Source: Spirochaetaceae bacterium UBA6089
GTDB taxonomy: Bacteria > Spirochaetota > Spirochaetia > Treponematales > Rectinemataceae
Length of the DNA stretch: 19,861 nt
NCBI GenBank assembly: GCA_002435985.1
Contig: DIXD01000065.1
Span: forward strand, 28,456-48,316
Direction of reading: 5' to 3'
The notes under the pieces are model-generated. The model was not told the DNA's origin, did no database searches, and was given only the letters and a program-made list of their open reading frames with translations. Each line of letters starts with the position of its first letter. The stretch's first letter is position 1. Below are positions 1 through 7,766 of the stretch, in pieces. A program made the translations under genes and the position numbers.

Positions 1-617
1 GCCAATCCAATATTGGCGGCGAGCAAGTCGATGTAGTACCGGATCTCTCCCCCTCGCTTTTCCTCGCGCACGGAACCGAGACCGAATTCGCGTCCGAACA
101 GCGCCGCCCGGTTCTCATCGACAGCGTAGCAGCAGGCGCCGATCGCAGGCCCGAAAATGACCGATATATCGCTGGTGCTGCAATGGTATCGCTCCACCAT
201 GCTCTGGACCGCGGTTCTCAGAATGCCGGTTCCCCGCCATCCAGAATGAAGGACACCAAAGGCCCCCGCCTTTTCGCAGAACACATAGATCGGCATGCAA
301 TCCGCGACCGTGATGCTCGGCACGAGCGTAGGGTTTGTGGTCACGATGCCGTCGAACCCCTCTCCCTCGGGCAGCGCCTCTAGGAGTGTCCGCATTTCTT
401 CCTTTTTCTCTATGAATGCCACATTGCGCGAATGCTTGAGTTGTAACCCGACGACCCTCTCCGGTTCGATCATTAGCGATTCGAACAATGAAAGGCGCGC
501 CGCGGATTCCTCATGCGGATTGTACTTCATATCGCCTGCCGCCTTGAGACTCAATACTGCTCGTACCGTCGTCCTCGACGGCGTGGTCCCTGGAAAGGTG
601 AATTCGATGTAATGCAT
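1..617 (-). CDS. pgeF: PgeF/YfiH-family protein (laccase-domain; purine nucleoside phosphorylase / peptidoglycan editing factor), 3' end outside window
   Basis: The frame stays open from the ATG at 617 to the left edge, giving 205 codons of a family usually about 240-260 residues long, so the C-terminus is missing. Three family hallmarks are readable: His62 in GLQLKHSRN, Cys107 in TVADCMPI and His124 in VLHSGWRGT. These correspond to the zinc-binding His-Cys-His triad. The FGPAIGACCYAVD segment (155-167) is also typical. Family members are described as zinc-dependent enzymes acting on purine nucleosides (phosphorolysis or deamination) and, in E. coli, as a factor that keeps wrong amino acids out of peptidoglycan precursors. 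A TGGAGA ribosome-binding site 6 nt before the ATG lies inside the last codons of the upstream pseudouridine synthase gene, which ends 1 nt away, so translation is probably coupled. It is the last visible gene of the ABC transporter operon. The family call is firm; the physiological substrate is not settled by sequence. Confidence 0.93.
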   Translation of the reverse strand, partial: MHYIEFTFPGTTPSRTTVRAVLSLKAAGDMKYNPHEESAARLSLFESLMIEPERVVGLQLKHSRNVAFIEKKEEMRTLLEALPEGEGFDGIVTTNPTLVPSITVADCMPIYVFCEKAGAFGVLHSGWRGTGILRTAVQSMVERYHCSTSDISVIFGPAIGACCYAVDENRAALFGREFGLGSVREEKRGGEIRYYIDLLAANIGL

Positions 618-618
618 A

Positions 619-1473
619 TCAATCTCCACTGTACAGCTTCCATTCCGCGGCTAAGCGCGTTCCGTCATAGAGGACTACTGAAAAGGCTTCGAGAAAAAGC
701 CTCTCCGAATCAGCGCCGCCGTACAGAGTATCTCCGACGATCGGCAAGCCCATCCATGTGCTATGGGCTCGTATCTGATGCCGAAATCCTTTTTGTATTT
801 CGGCTTGCAAAAGCATCGCGTGCGGGAGCAAATACGGTAAAGGGCTTGCCACCTCAGCAGCCTCGCGCACGCTCAAGTACCTTGTAGCATAGAGCGTTCT
901 TGCAATCTTTTTTTTCGATTTTTGGACGAACTCGGGTGCTATACAGGCCACGCGCATACCTCGTGGGCCATAGGATCTGAAATAACTCGCGACCTCCATC
1001 TCCTGCCCTGCAGAAAGGCCATATAGAAAACGCTCACGCTCGGTATGTCGGCTTTTGGGGACAGCGCCCGGCACCCCATGATCCATCTCTGTGCATACGA
1101 GCATGTAGCGTTTTTTCAAAGCCATGTCATCCTGAGCTTTTTGCAAGTCTTCCATAGTCGATCTCTTCAGAGCACAGAGCAAAATACCGGATGTGTCTCT
1201 GTCGAGACGATAGAGCATACCTAATTCTTTCTGAAATCGATCTGGTTTCTGTCCATCGTCGACAACAGTGCGCTGAATCCGAAGGGCAGCGGCACAAGTA
1301 GCGTCTTTCAATTCCGACGACGGAAGCAGATCGCTATGCTCAAAAAGCCACGAAGGCACCGAGATATCACCGGGTCTATGCAGTGTCGAATGCCAACCAC
1401 AGGGCTTAAATATGGCGACAAGTCCGTGGCTGATGTCGACGATGTATGGTTCGTTCCGATTGATGAAGGGCAT
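619..1473 (-). CDS. RluA-family pseudouridine synthase
   Basis: The 284-residue protein has the RluA-type catalytic motif at 88-96, YRLDRDTSG. Asp91 is the nucleophile that isomerises uridine to pseudouridine in rRNA or tRNA. The family usually has HRLD; here the His is Tyr. The second hallmark, GFRHQIRAHSTWMGLPIVGDTLYGG, spans two adjoining blocks in the C-terminal third and is well preserved. There is no N-terminal S4 RNA-binding domain, so it resembles the short, cytosolic RluA/TruC-like members more than RluC/RluD. The insertion between the N-terminal KPCGW motif and the catalytic motif is long. The start is 6 nt after the stop of the upstream ABC gene and the stop is 1 nt before pgeF, so all four genes look co-transcribed. 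The target uridine cannot be deduced from sequence, so no gene symbol is given. Confidence 0.9.
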   Translation of the reverse strand: MPFINRNEPYIVDISHGLVAIFKPCGWHSTLHRPGDISVPSWLFEHSDLLPSSELKDATCAAALRIQRTVVDDGQKPDRFQKELGMLYRLDRDTSGILLCALKRSTMEDLQKAQDDMALKKRYMLVCTEMDHGVPGAVPKSRHTERERFLYGLSAGQEMEVASYFRSYGPRGMRVACIAPEFVQKSKKKIARTLYATRYLSVREAAEVASPLPYLLPHAMLLQAEIQKGFRHQIRAHSTWMGLPIVGDTLYGGADSERLFLEAFSVVLYDGTRLAAEWKLYSGD

Positions 1474-1479
1474 AGTAGC

Positions 1480-3579
1480 CTACTCCATGTCCTTGTTCTG
1501 CAGTCGGTAGAGATTCCAGTACACTCCGCGCCGTGCAATGAGCTCATCGTGAGTGCCGGTTTCGACGACATGCCCCTGGCCGAGCACAATAATTCTGTCG
1601 GCGTCCCGTATGGTCGATAGACGGTGTGCAATGACAATGCTGGTATGCCCTCGCAAGAGCCCTTCAATGCCTTTCTGAAGCAGCCTTTCGGTCTCCGTAT
1701 CGATCGAACTCGTCGCTTCGTCGAGGATGATGATCGACGGCTCGTGAGCCAGCACTCTGGCGAAAGAAATGAGCTGCCGCTGTCCGAGGGAGAGGTTTAA
1801 TCCTCCCTCGGACAGAAGAGTATCATAGCCCTGTGGCAGGGCAGAGATGAACTCATGGGCATACACGGCCTTTGCGACTTCCTCGAGCTTCTCTTGGCTA
1901 AGGTTCAGACCGAGCGCGATATTCTCCCGGATCGTACCCTGAAAGAGAAAAACATCCTGAGGAACAGGTTGGATGAATCTTCGTATACGCTTGAGCGGAT
2001 ACTGTCCTATCGGTATCCCGTCAATGCGGATGCTCCCTTTTTGAACATCCCAAAACCGTGCGAGGAGGTTCGCAATCGTCGACTTGCCAGCCCCGGTATA
2101 GCCCACGATCGCCACTTTTTCTCCTGGGTTGACGATAAAAGAGATATCCTTCAGAACCCACTCTTCATTTTTATAGGCGAACCACACATTCGAAAGCTCA
2201 ATGTGCCCTCGTATCGCGGATGGCGCATCTTTTCCGGCCAGTCCAGGCAACTGATCGGGAAGCCTGTCGTCGGTATCCAAAAGCCCGAATACCCGCTCTC
2301 CGCTCGCCATTGCGCTCTGCAGAAGAATGTATTTTTCCGAGAGGTCTTTAATCGGCGAGTAGAACATCGCTATCAAGTTGATGAAGGCGATGAGCGTCCC
2401 CACGGAGATTTCCAAGCGCAAAAAAAGGATGGCTCCCCCCACAACGGCCAAAGCCGTCGTGAGCGTGGACATGAAGTCGACAAAGGGCCTGAATGTCGCA
2501 TACACATACATCTCGGCAATGTTGGCCTTTAAGAGCTGCTGGTTCTGTTTTCCGAAATTCTCCGCTACTCTCTTCTCTTGGACAAAGTACTTCACGATAT
2601 CGATGCCCGAGATGTGCTCGGACAGAAATGAGTTGACCTTGCTCGTCCAGTACCGCTGGTTGCGGAAGGCGTCCCTCGCCTTGACCCGGGCAATCGCCGA
2701 GGCAACCAGGATGAGAGGCGCCGTCGCGAATACGACGAGCCCGAGTTTCCAGTTGAGCACGAACAGCACGACGAGCGCCCCGACCATGATCGTAGCGTCT
2801 TTTATAAATGCGCTCAACACGTCGGTAAAGAACTGGCTTATGACTTCAATGTCGCTCGTGAGGCGGGTGACGAGACGACCTACCGGTTGCCTTGAAAGAT
2901 AGGCGAGCGACTGTTCTATCACGTGCCGGTAGAGCTGAAGTCGCATATCCTTCATGATGAGGGTTCCGATCTGATTAGTGAACCATGTCATCGTAAATGT
3001 GGCAAGCAGCACCCCACAGAGGATCAGAAGCAGGGAAAGAGCATAATGTCCTAGAAGTTCATTGTCTCCTGCCCGAATTATTGCGGCTTCATCCGAGGGG
3101 AGCGAATTGAGCAGGCTTGAGGGAATTACCCCCCAAGCATCAGCGAGGACGACCTGCGGATAGTCCCGGGCAATCAGCAATTTCTCGTCGCGCTGAGTCT
3201 CGAGGGAAAACACATAGCTCGGCTCTTCATCGACCAGGCCCTGTGCAATCAATTGCTTTCTTTCCTTTTCAGTGATGCCCGCGAGCCGAGAAGTGCGCAC
3301 ATAGATGCGTACACCGATGGCAACTTCGGTCGAATCGTTCGCCCTGGGCAGAGAGTTCACGATGGAGGGGTCCACGCCATACCATTCGCGAACCAGGACA
3401 TTGTCCACTGTCCGCTGAATGATCGTCGGCGTCAGCAGCTCTCCCGCGGTGCTCAGCGCAAGTGCGAACAGCGCTATGAATGCATAAAGTTTGTACGGCT
3501 TGAGGTATGACATGATGCGCCGCGCAATCTGGGAGTCGTAACCCTTGGTGACAGGATCCGTGTCGAAAAATTCAGCCAT
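1480..3579 (-). CDS. ABC exporter half-transporter, subunit with degenerate signature motif and long extracytoplasmic insert
   Basis: The 699-residue protein fuses an N-terminal six-helix exporter membrane domain to a C-terminal nucleotide-binding domain. Visible motifs are Walker A GYTGAGKST (about 493-501), Q-loop PVPQD, signature LSLGQ (about 596-600) instead of LSGGQ, Walker B IIILDEAT with the catalytic Glu intact, and the switch His in IVIAHRLS. It is about 100 residues longer than usual because of an insert between the first two membrane helices (about 65-175). I chose the ATG at 3579, not the frame's ATG at 3594. AGGAGG sits 6 nt before it, and ATGGCTGA overlaps the partner gene's stop by 8 nt, a typical coupled junction. 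It most likely forms an obligate heterodimer in the inner membrane with the preceding gene product and exports a lipid, peptide or drug-like substrate. The substrate cannot be inferred. Confidence 0.93.
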   Translation of the reverse strand: MAEFFDTDPVTKGYDSQIARRIMSYLKPYKLYAFIALFALALSTAGELLTPTIIQRTVDNVLVREWYGVDPSIVNSLPRANDSTEVAIGVRIYVRTSRLAGITEKERKQLIAQGLVDEEPSYVFSLETQRDEKLLIARDYPQVVLADAWGVIPSSLLNSLPSDEAAIIRAGDNELLGHYALSLLLILCGVLLATFTMTWFTNQIGTLIMKDMRLQLYRHVIEQSLAYLSRQPVGRLVTRLTSDIEVISQFFTDVLSAFIKDATIMVGALVVLFVLNWKLGLVVFATAPLILVASAIARVKARDAFRNQRYWTSKVNSFLSEHISGIDIVKYFVQEKRVAENFGKQNQQLLKANIAEMYVYATFRPFVDFMSTLTTALAVVGGAILFLRLEISVGTLIAFINLIAMFYSPIKDLSEKYILLQSAMASGERVFGLLDTDDRLPDQLPGLAGKDAPSAIRGHIELSNVWFAYKNEEWVLKDISFIVNPGEKVAIVGYTGAGKSTIANLLARFWDVQKGSIRIDGIPIGQYPLKRIRRFIQPVPQDVFLFQGTIRENIALGLNLSQEKLEEVAKAVYAHEFISALPQGYDTLLSEGGLNLSLGQRQLISFARVLAHEPSIIILDEATSSIDTETERLLQKGIEGLLRGHTSIVIAHRLSTIRDADRIIVLGQGHVVETGTHDELIARRGVYWNLYRLQNKDME

Positions 3580-5359
3580 CGATGGCCTCCTCATTCTGGC
3601 CTGTCTCTTCGCACGCAGCGCATGATTCCTGTTCCAGCTGCTGGAGAGCCGCTATTCTGGCATAGAAACCTTCCTGCTCTCCCATCAGCATCTCGTGCGT
3701 GCCGCTCTGCACAATTTCTCCGCCGTCGAGCACGATGATCCGGTCCGCATTGCGCAGGGTGGATATGCGGTGCGACACGATCACTGTCGTCTTTCCACGC
3801 CTCTCTGTAAGAAGGGCGCTGAGAATACGCTCTTCGGTCTCCGCGTCCACGGCAGAGAGCGCATCGTCGAGCAGCAAGACAGAAGGGTCGATGACGAGTG
3901 CACGGGCAAGGGCGATGCGCTGCTTCTGTCCACCGGAAAGCGTAATGCCCCGTTCGCCGACTATCGTATTCCAACCATTGGGAAAGAGGTGCAGATCGCG
4001 GTCGAGCCCGGCAATCCGAACCACCTCCTCGAAGCGTTCGTCGCTGATCTCGTGCGCCGAAAAGAGAATGTTCTCTCGGATGCTCTCGGAGAACAGAAAA
4101 CTCTCCTGAGGCACCATGCCGAATAGAGCTCTCAGTTCCTTCAGGCTGAAAAGGCAACTGTCAATTCCACCGATAAATATATGGCCTTCCCCTGCATCGA
4201 GCATTCTCGGCAACATTTTGAGTATCGTGCTTTTCCCTGAACCGACTTTGCCGAGGATGCCGAGCATCGATCCCTCCGCAATGCGCACGGAGATGTGTTT
4301 GAGCGCGAGCGTGTCCGAGCCGGGGTATCTGTAATCGAGGTCGCGAATTTCGATGTCGCCGCGGGGCTTATGGGCAGTATGCTGGGTGGATTTCTGGATC
4401 TCAGGTTCCGTACTGAGAATCTCATTAATTCTTTTCAGGCTGGCTGCTCCACGCTGTACGATATTCACGGTGAAACCTGCGCTCATCATCGGCCACACGA
4501 GCATCTCAAGGTAGGACAACATCGCGATGATAGAGCCTGGCGTCATCGTATTGCGGATCACCGCGTTACCCCCAAAGAGTATGAGGAGCACTGTGCTCAA
4601 GCCCGAGAGAAATGTGATGAAAGGGAAGAAGAACCCGAAGGTCTTCACAAGGTCCATAATGGCGTTTTTATATTCGGTGTTGGTCAATTCGAACTTCTCG
4701 AAGAAATAGTGCTCCTTGACGAAGGATTTGACCACCCGTACACCGGCGAGCGATTCCTGGGCGATGTTCGACAGGCGCCCGTAGATGTCCTGAATGCGCT
4801 TAAACAGTTTGCCGACGATTTTTCCGAAGAGAAGGATGAGCGCCGTGATCAGGGGCAGAGGAATTATGATCCACGCCGCGACTGCGGCATTGTTCGCGAA
4901 CATTGCGATGAGGATCATGGCGGTCATGAACACTCCATCGATGAGCGAGACGAATCCCATCCCCGTCGCCTGCCGTATAGTGCTTATGTCGTTCGTGGCT
5001 CTCGCCATGAGGTCTCCAGTGGTGTTTTTTCTGAAAAATCCGCCGGACATCATCAGAATGTGCGCAAAAAGCCTGTCCCTCATCTCCGCCTCGATGCGCC
5101 TGCTTGCAATGGTGATGAAATAGCGCCAGAAGAAACGGCCGACCGAAATGAGGAGGGCAAGCAGCACCATGATGATCAGAGGCTGTACAATGTCACCCAG
5201 CTGAAAGGAACCGCCGACAATGGTGTCGATTGTCGCCTTCAGATACCTTGGGATGAGCACCTGGCCTGCATCGACCGCAATGAGACAGAGAATGCCTGCA
5301 ATGTATCGATATTTGTATCGTTTTAAGTGAGGCAGCAGCGTAATGTATTCTTTAAACAT
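3572..5359 (-). CDS. ABC exporter half-transporter, subunit with degenerate Walker B
   Basis: The 595-residue protein has the standard exporter layout: membrane domain about 1-310 and nucleotide-binding domain about 335-575. Walker A is GKVGSGKST (370-378), the Q-loop Gln is 418, and the signature is a canonical LSGGQ (474-478). Walker B is VLLLDDA (494-500), with Asp499 where the catalytic Glu normally stands. The switch His is His530. The tail after 575 is acidic and contains a C-x-x-C pair (CAAC). In heterodimeric exporters such as TM287/288 one composite ATP site is non-catalytic, and this Walker B change fits that arrangement. It is the first gene of the minus-strand operon, starts at ATG 5359, and overlaps the next ABC gene by 8 nt. 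There is no Shine-Dalgarno sequence before the ATG; a promoter-like element ends 9 nt upstream of it. Confidence 0.94.
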   Translation of the reverse strand: MFKEYITLLPHLKRYKYRYIAGILCLIAVDAGQVLIPRYLKATIDTIVGGSFQLGDIVQPLIIMVLLALLISVGRFFWRYFITIASRRIEAEMRDRLFAHILMMSGGFFRKNTTGDLMARATNDISTIRQATGMGFVSLIDGVFMTAMILIAMFANNAAVAAWIIIPLPLITALILLFGKIVGKLFKRIQDIYGRLSNIAQESLAGVRVVKSFVKEHYFFEKFELTNTEYKNAIMDLVKTFGFFFPFITFLSGLSTVLLILFGGNAVIRNTMTPGSIIAMLSYLEMLVWPMMSAGFTVNIVQRGAASLKRINEILSTEPEIQKSTQHTAHKPRGDIEIRDLDYRYPGSDTLALKHISVRIAEGSMLGILGKVGSGKSTILKMLPRMLDAGEGHIFIGGIDSCLFSLKELRALFGMVPQESFLFSESIRENILFSAHEISDERFEEVVRIAGLDRDLHLFPNGWNTIVGERGITLSGGQKQRIALARALVIDPSVLLLDDALSAVDAETEERILSALLTERRGKTTVIVSHRISTLRNADRIIVLDGGEIVQSGTHEMLMGEQEGFYARIAALQQLEQESCAACEETGQNEEAIDG

Positions 5360-5368
5360 GGGTTTTTC

Positions 5369-5397
5369 ATTCTAGCGAAGGCTTAAAGCATAGGCAA
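5369..5397 (-). promoter_or_regulatory. Candidate sigma-70 promoter of the ABC exporter operon
   Basis: On the minus strand TTGCCT (5392-5397) and TAGAAT (5369-5374) are separated by 17 bp. The -10 matches the consensus at 5 of 6 positions and the -35 at 4 of 6. Only 9 nt separate the -10 from the ATG at 5359, so the 5' leader would be about 3 nt or less and there is no room for a Shine-Dalgarno sequence. Confidence 0.55.
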
Positions 5398-5401
5398 GGA
5401 G

Positions 5402-5430
5402 TTGCACAAGTGTGTTTCCTTTGCCATAGT
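5402..5430 (+). promoter_or_regulatory. Candidate sigma-70 promoter of rnhA
   Basis: TTGCAC (5402-5407) and CATAGT (5425-5430) are spaced by 17 bp. The matches are modest (3/6 and 4/6), but the element is placed so that transcription would begin at or next to the A of the rnhA ATG at 5437. Its -35 box lies 4 bp from the -35 box of the divergent ABC promoter. Confidence 0.4.
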
Positions 5431-5436
5431 GCAGGC

Positions 5437-5961
5437 ATGACGCAGCAAGCAATTGTCATCTATTCCGACGGCGGCTGTAAGGGGAATCCTGGTCCGGGAG
5501 GCTGGGCATATGTCATGCGCTTTGGCTCGCGGTACCGGGAAGCATGGGGAGCCGAGATGCACACCACAAACAACAGAATGGAACTGACTGCAGTCATCAA
5601 CGCCCTCGCCTTTCTAAAACAGCGCAGAGACCGCACACAGCGCTCCTGTGCAGCAAAATCTGCTCCGCCGCCTGCCTGGGTAAGCACAGAAATTCGCATA
5701 TTCACCGACTCCATGTATGTCAAAAGGGGCATATCAGAGTGGCTCCCCGACTGGAAAAGGCGAGGATGGAAAACTGCAGCAAAGAAGCCAGTGATGAATC
5801 AGGAGCTCTGGGAGAAGCTCGATGCCCTCTGCAGCGAACTTGCTCCCCTCTTCGAGTGGGTCGAGGGACATGCAGGCGACCCCGACAACGAACGCTGCGA
5901 TAGCCTCGTGGGACTGGCCATCGAAGAGTTACTCAAGAAGACAAAGGAAGGACAGCCGTAA
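5437..5961 (+). CDS. rnhA: Ribonuclease HI
   Basis: RNase HI cuts the RNA strand of RNA-DNA hybrids in the cytoplasm, using two metal ions held by four acidic residues. Numbered from ATG 5437 (174 residues), these are Asp11 in IYSDGGCKGNPGPGGWAY, Glu49 in NNRMEL, Asp91 in FTDSMYV and Asp155 in NERCDSL. The mobile catalytic His is His145 in VEGHAGDP. The basic WKRRGWKTAAKKPVMNQELW stretch is the usual substrate-binding handle. About 20 residues rich in Arg, Ala and Pro (about 63-83) are inserted between the Glu and third-Asp motifs compared with E. coli RNase HI. The frame also extends upstream to a GTG at 5410, but family alignment favours the ATG at 5437. No Shine-Dalgarno sequence precedes either start. 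The gene stands alone between the divergent ABC operon and the convergent lipoprotein operon. Confidence 0.95.
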   Translation: MTQQAIVIYSDGGCKGNPGPGGWAYVMRFGSRYREAWGAEMHTTNNRMELTAVINALAFLKQRRDRTQRSCAAKSAPPPAWVSTEIRIFTDSMYVKRGISEWLPDWKRRGWKTAAKKPVMNQELWEKLDALCSELAPLFEWVEGHAGDPDNERCDSLVGLAIEELLKKTKEGQP

Positions 5962-5987
5962 GCGCTTTCTGCATCGTGATGTCGAGT

Positions 5988-7055
5988 TCATCCATCTGTC
6001 GTTGGGACGTCTTTCGTCCCGGAAATAACGCGGTAGCGGATATACACCACGACACCTGACAGTTCATTTTCAAGAGCATCGATGTAAGGCAATGTCCGCG
6101 ACGGCAAGCTCTCGAGAAGATCGCTGACACTGGCAAAATCCAACTGGACCATCACCCTGTAATTGCCGACTATATCAATTGGCGGCACCTCGAATGTCAC
6201 CGTGCCCCTCTCGTCCGTAAAGACTCGAGTTGTGGCTGTGCCCACTCTTCCAGAGGTAAGTCGTCGAGGATAGGTTACTATGAGAGGGACACCAGGGACA
6301 CCTTCCTCTTTTCCTGCCCTATTGGTCACAAGCCTCACAGTAAAGGGAGAAAGACGGTCACCGACCTCGATGCTCATCTCGCTCTGCTCGGACGCCGTCA
6401 TCAACTTTAGTGTGGCGGCAATGGCCGAAGCCTTCTTGGCGTTGCGCTCGAGCTTGAGCTGGGCATTTTCGATCTCTGAGCCGCCCGCGGCACTCATCGC
6501 TTCGGCATATGCGCGGATGGCATCGAATAGCCGCCCTTCTGCAGCTGCAGCGTCACCCCTTTCTTCGGGAACAGCAACGGCATCGAGACTCTCCTGAAAC
6601 AACGCTTCGATACGTGCCTTCTCTTTAAGAAGCTCCCTTGTCTCGTAGCGCGCAAGAATGTGCGCGGTATATCGGCCAGTCGCAGAGTCCTTCCGAACAT
6701 ACTTCTCCAACACTTCAAAGCCTACAATGCGGCCCTTGGACTCAGTCCTGACGGTCTGTGTAATTTGTGCCTGGTACTCGTCGAGAGATGCCCGGGCTTC
6801 CGCGCTCGAAGTGATGCTGACAGAAAGGCCCATGTACTGCATAATCCCCGCAATAAGCGACGAAGTCGCGTCGTTGAGGGCCGTTGCGCTATCATCCGCA
6901 GAGGAAGAACCGGTAAAATACGTATACTGCGAATCCGATGCCGGCGTCTTCACAACCCATTCAGGGACAGAAGGAGCGCTCGCACAACTCAGGACAAGGG
7001 ATGCCGCGAGCGCTAGACCTGTATATCTCATTCTTTGCAACGTGATGGTTTTCAT
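5988..7055 (-). CDS. LPP20-family lipoprotein with a C-terminal beta-sandwich-like domain
   Basis: The 355-residue protein begins with a basic/hydrophobic signal peptide ending in LVLSC, so Cys24 is the likely lipidated residue; the lipobox is relaxed, as in spirochaetes. Residues about 31-150 resemble the LPP20/FlgT-N type fold: PEWV, YTYFTGSSSADDSATALNDA (42-61), and a RYTAHILARYE strand near 128-138. A helical, Ala/Glu-rich segment (145-222) follows. The segment 233-310 reads like an Ig-like or carboxypeptidase-regulatory repeat, with GVPGVPLIVTY, a TDERGTVTFEVP turn and GNYRVMVQLD. Proteins with LPP20 domains are envelope lipoproteins whose biochemical role is mostly unknown. It is the last of three lipoprotein genes, starts 9 nt after the previous stop, and converges with rnhA. 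The ATG at 7055 gives a full signal peptide; an internal ATG at 7031 is less likely because it would shorten the basic region. Confidence 0.78.
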   Translation of the reverse strand: MKTITLQRMRYTGLALAASLVLSCASAPSVPEWVVKTPASDSQYTYFTGSSSADDSATALNDATSSLIAGIMQYMGLSVSITSSAEARASLDEYQAQITQTVRTESKGRIVGFEVLEKYVRKDSATGRYTAHILARYETRELLKEKARIEALFQESLDAVAVPEERGDAAAAEGRLFDAIRAYAEAMSAAGGSEIENAQLKLERNAKKASAIAATLKLMTASEQSEMSIEVGDRLSPFTVRLVTNRAGKEEGVPGVPLIVTYPRRLTSGRVGTATTRVFTDERGTVTFEVPPIDIVGNYRVMVQLDFASVSDLLESLPSRTLPYIDALENELSGVVVYIRYRVISGTKDVPTTDG

Positions 7056-7064
7056 GCAACCTGA

Positions 7065-7718
7065 CTAGAGGTCTTCACCAAAGAAGTCCTTTGCCGCAGT
7101 ATTCTGAACCAGATCGATCGCTCGCTTCTGCTCCGGCGTAGGCTCCTCGGTCTCCGTCAATTGGGCAAGCAAGATGTCGAATTGCTTCTGCAGCATAGTC
7201 TTATCGATGGCCCACAGTTGGATGACGCGATAGAGCTGTTTGTCTGGCTTGTTCTCGGGTGTATAGGTCTGCACCTTCACCCACCAGTCGGCCTCCATTC
7301 TGAATCCCGAGAACGTGGCCTCACCGACGCTCGCCACGAAGCGCTCACCATAGGCGCCGAAGTTTTCCGAATCGGCATCGGCGACATTTGCGCCCTTAAA
7401 GGCATCTTTTACCCTGGTGGAAAGATAGCGTGCAATCTCGGTATCCGCCTGCATACGCTCCGCGAGCAGTTGGGCACTTTGGAGATTTTGTGCCTCGAAC
7501 TGCGCAATGAACACGGTTTTATCTTTGTAATCCGACAATTTTTCGATGTCGCGGTAGCTTCCGACAACCGCCAGCTCAACCCACTGGGGGGTCTTGATGC
7601 CATAGGCCGTCCCCTTATCCTCTAAGAGAACTTCCCCTTTTCTTAAGGGGGCCTTCGTAGTACAGGACACGGCAAGCATCACGATCATCACGGCGAACAA
7701 AATGCTCTTTTTCCTCAT
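7065..7718 (-). CDS. Hypothetical lipoprotein (217 aa)
   Basis: I do not recognise a named family with certainty. The N-terminus MRKKSILFAVMIVMLAVSC is a lipoprotein signal peptide with Cys19 as the probable lipidation site. The mature part contains a TPQWVELAVVGSYRDIEKL segment (residues about 43-61) that recalls the PxWV entry of LPP20-like domains. It also has predicted alternating strands and helices, a WWVKVQTYTPENKPDKQLYRVIQLWAIDK beta-rich region in two adjoining blocks, and a Glu/Thr-rich, helical C-terminus ending FFGEDL. The start is well supported by AAGGAGGA, about 4-6 nt before the ATG. It sits 48 nt after the first lipoprotein gene and 9 nt before the LPP20 gene, so the three are probably co-expressed and may form an envelope complex. 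That shared role is inference from position only. Confidence 0.8.
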   Translation of the reverse strand: MRKKSILFAVMIVMLAVSCTTKAPLRKGEVLLEDKGTAYGIKTPQWVELAVVGSYRDIEKLSDYKDKTVFIAQFEAQNLQSAQLLAERMQADTEIARYLSTRVKDAFKGANVADADSENFGAYGERFVASVGEATFSGFRMEADWWVKVQTYTPENKPDKQLYRVIQLWAIDKTMLQKQFDILLAQLTETEEPTPEQKRAIDLVQNTAAKDFFGEDL

Positions 7719-7766
7719 GCGCTCCTCCTTACTGTATCATTCTCACTGAATGAGGGGACGACGCTG

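Noticed and set aside
4295..5326. Plus-strand open frame of 343 codons opposite the first ABC gene
   Set aside because: It is antisense to a clear ABC exporter, has an atypical His/Glu/Arg-rich composition and no family signal.
6004..6020. GGGACG-TCTTT-CGTCCC hairpin near the 3' end of the LPP20 gene
   Set aside because: No T-run on either strand and inside coding sequence, so not supported as a terminator; probably a chance repeat.
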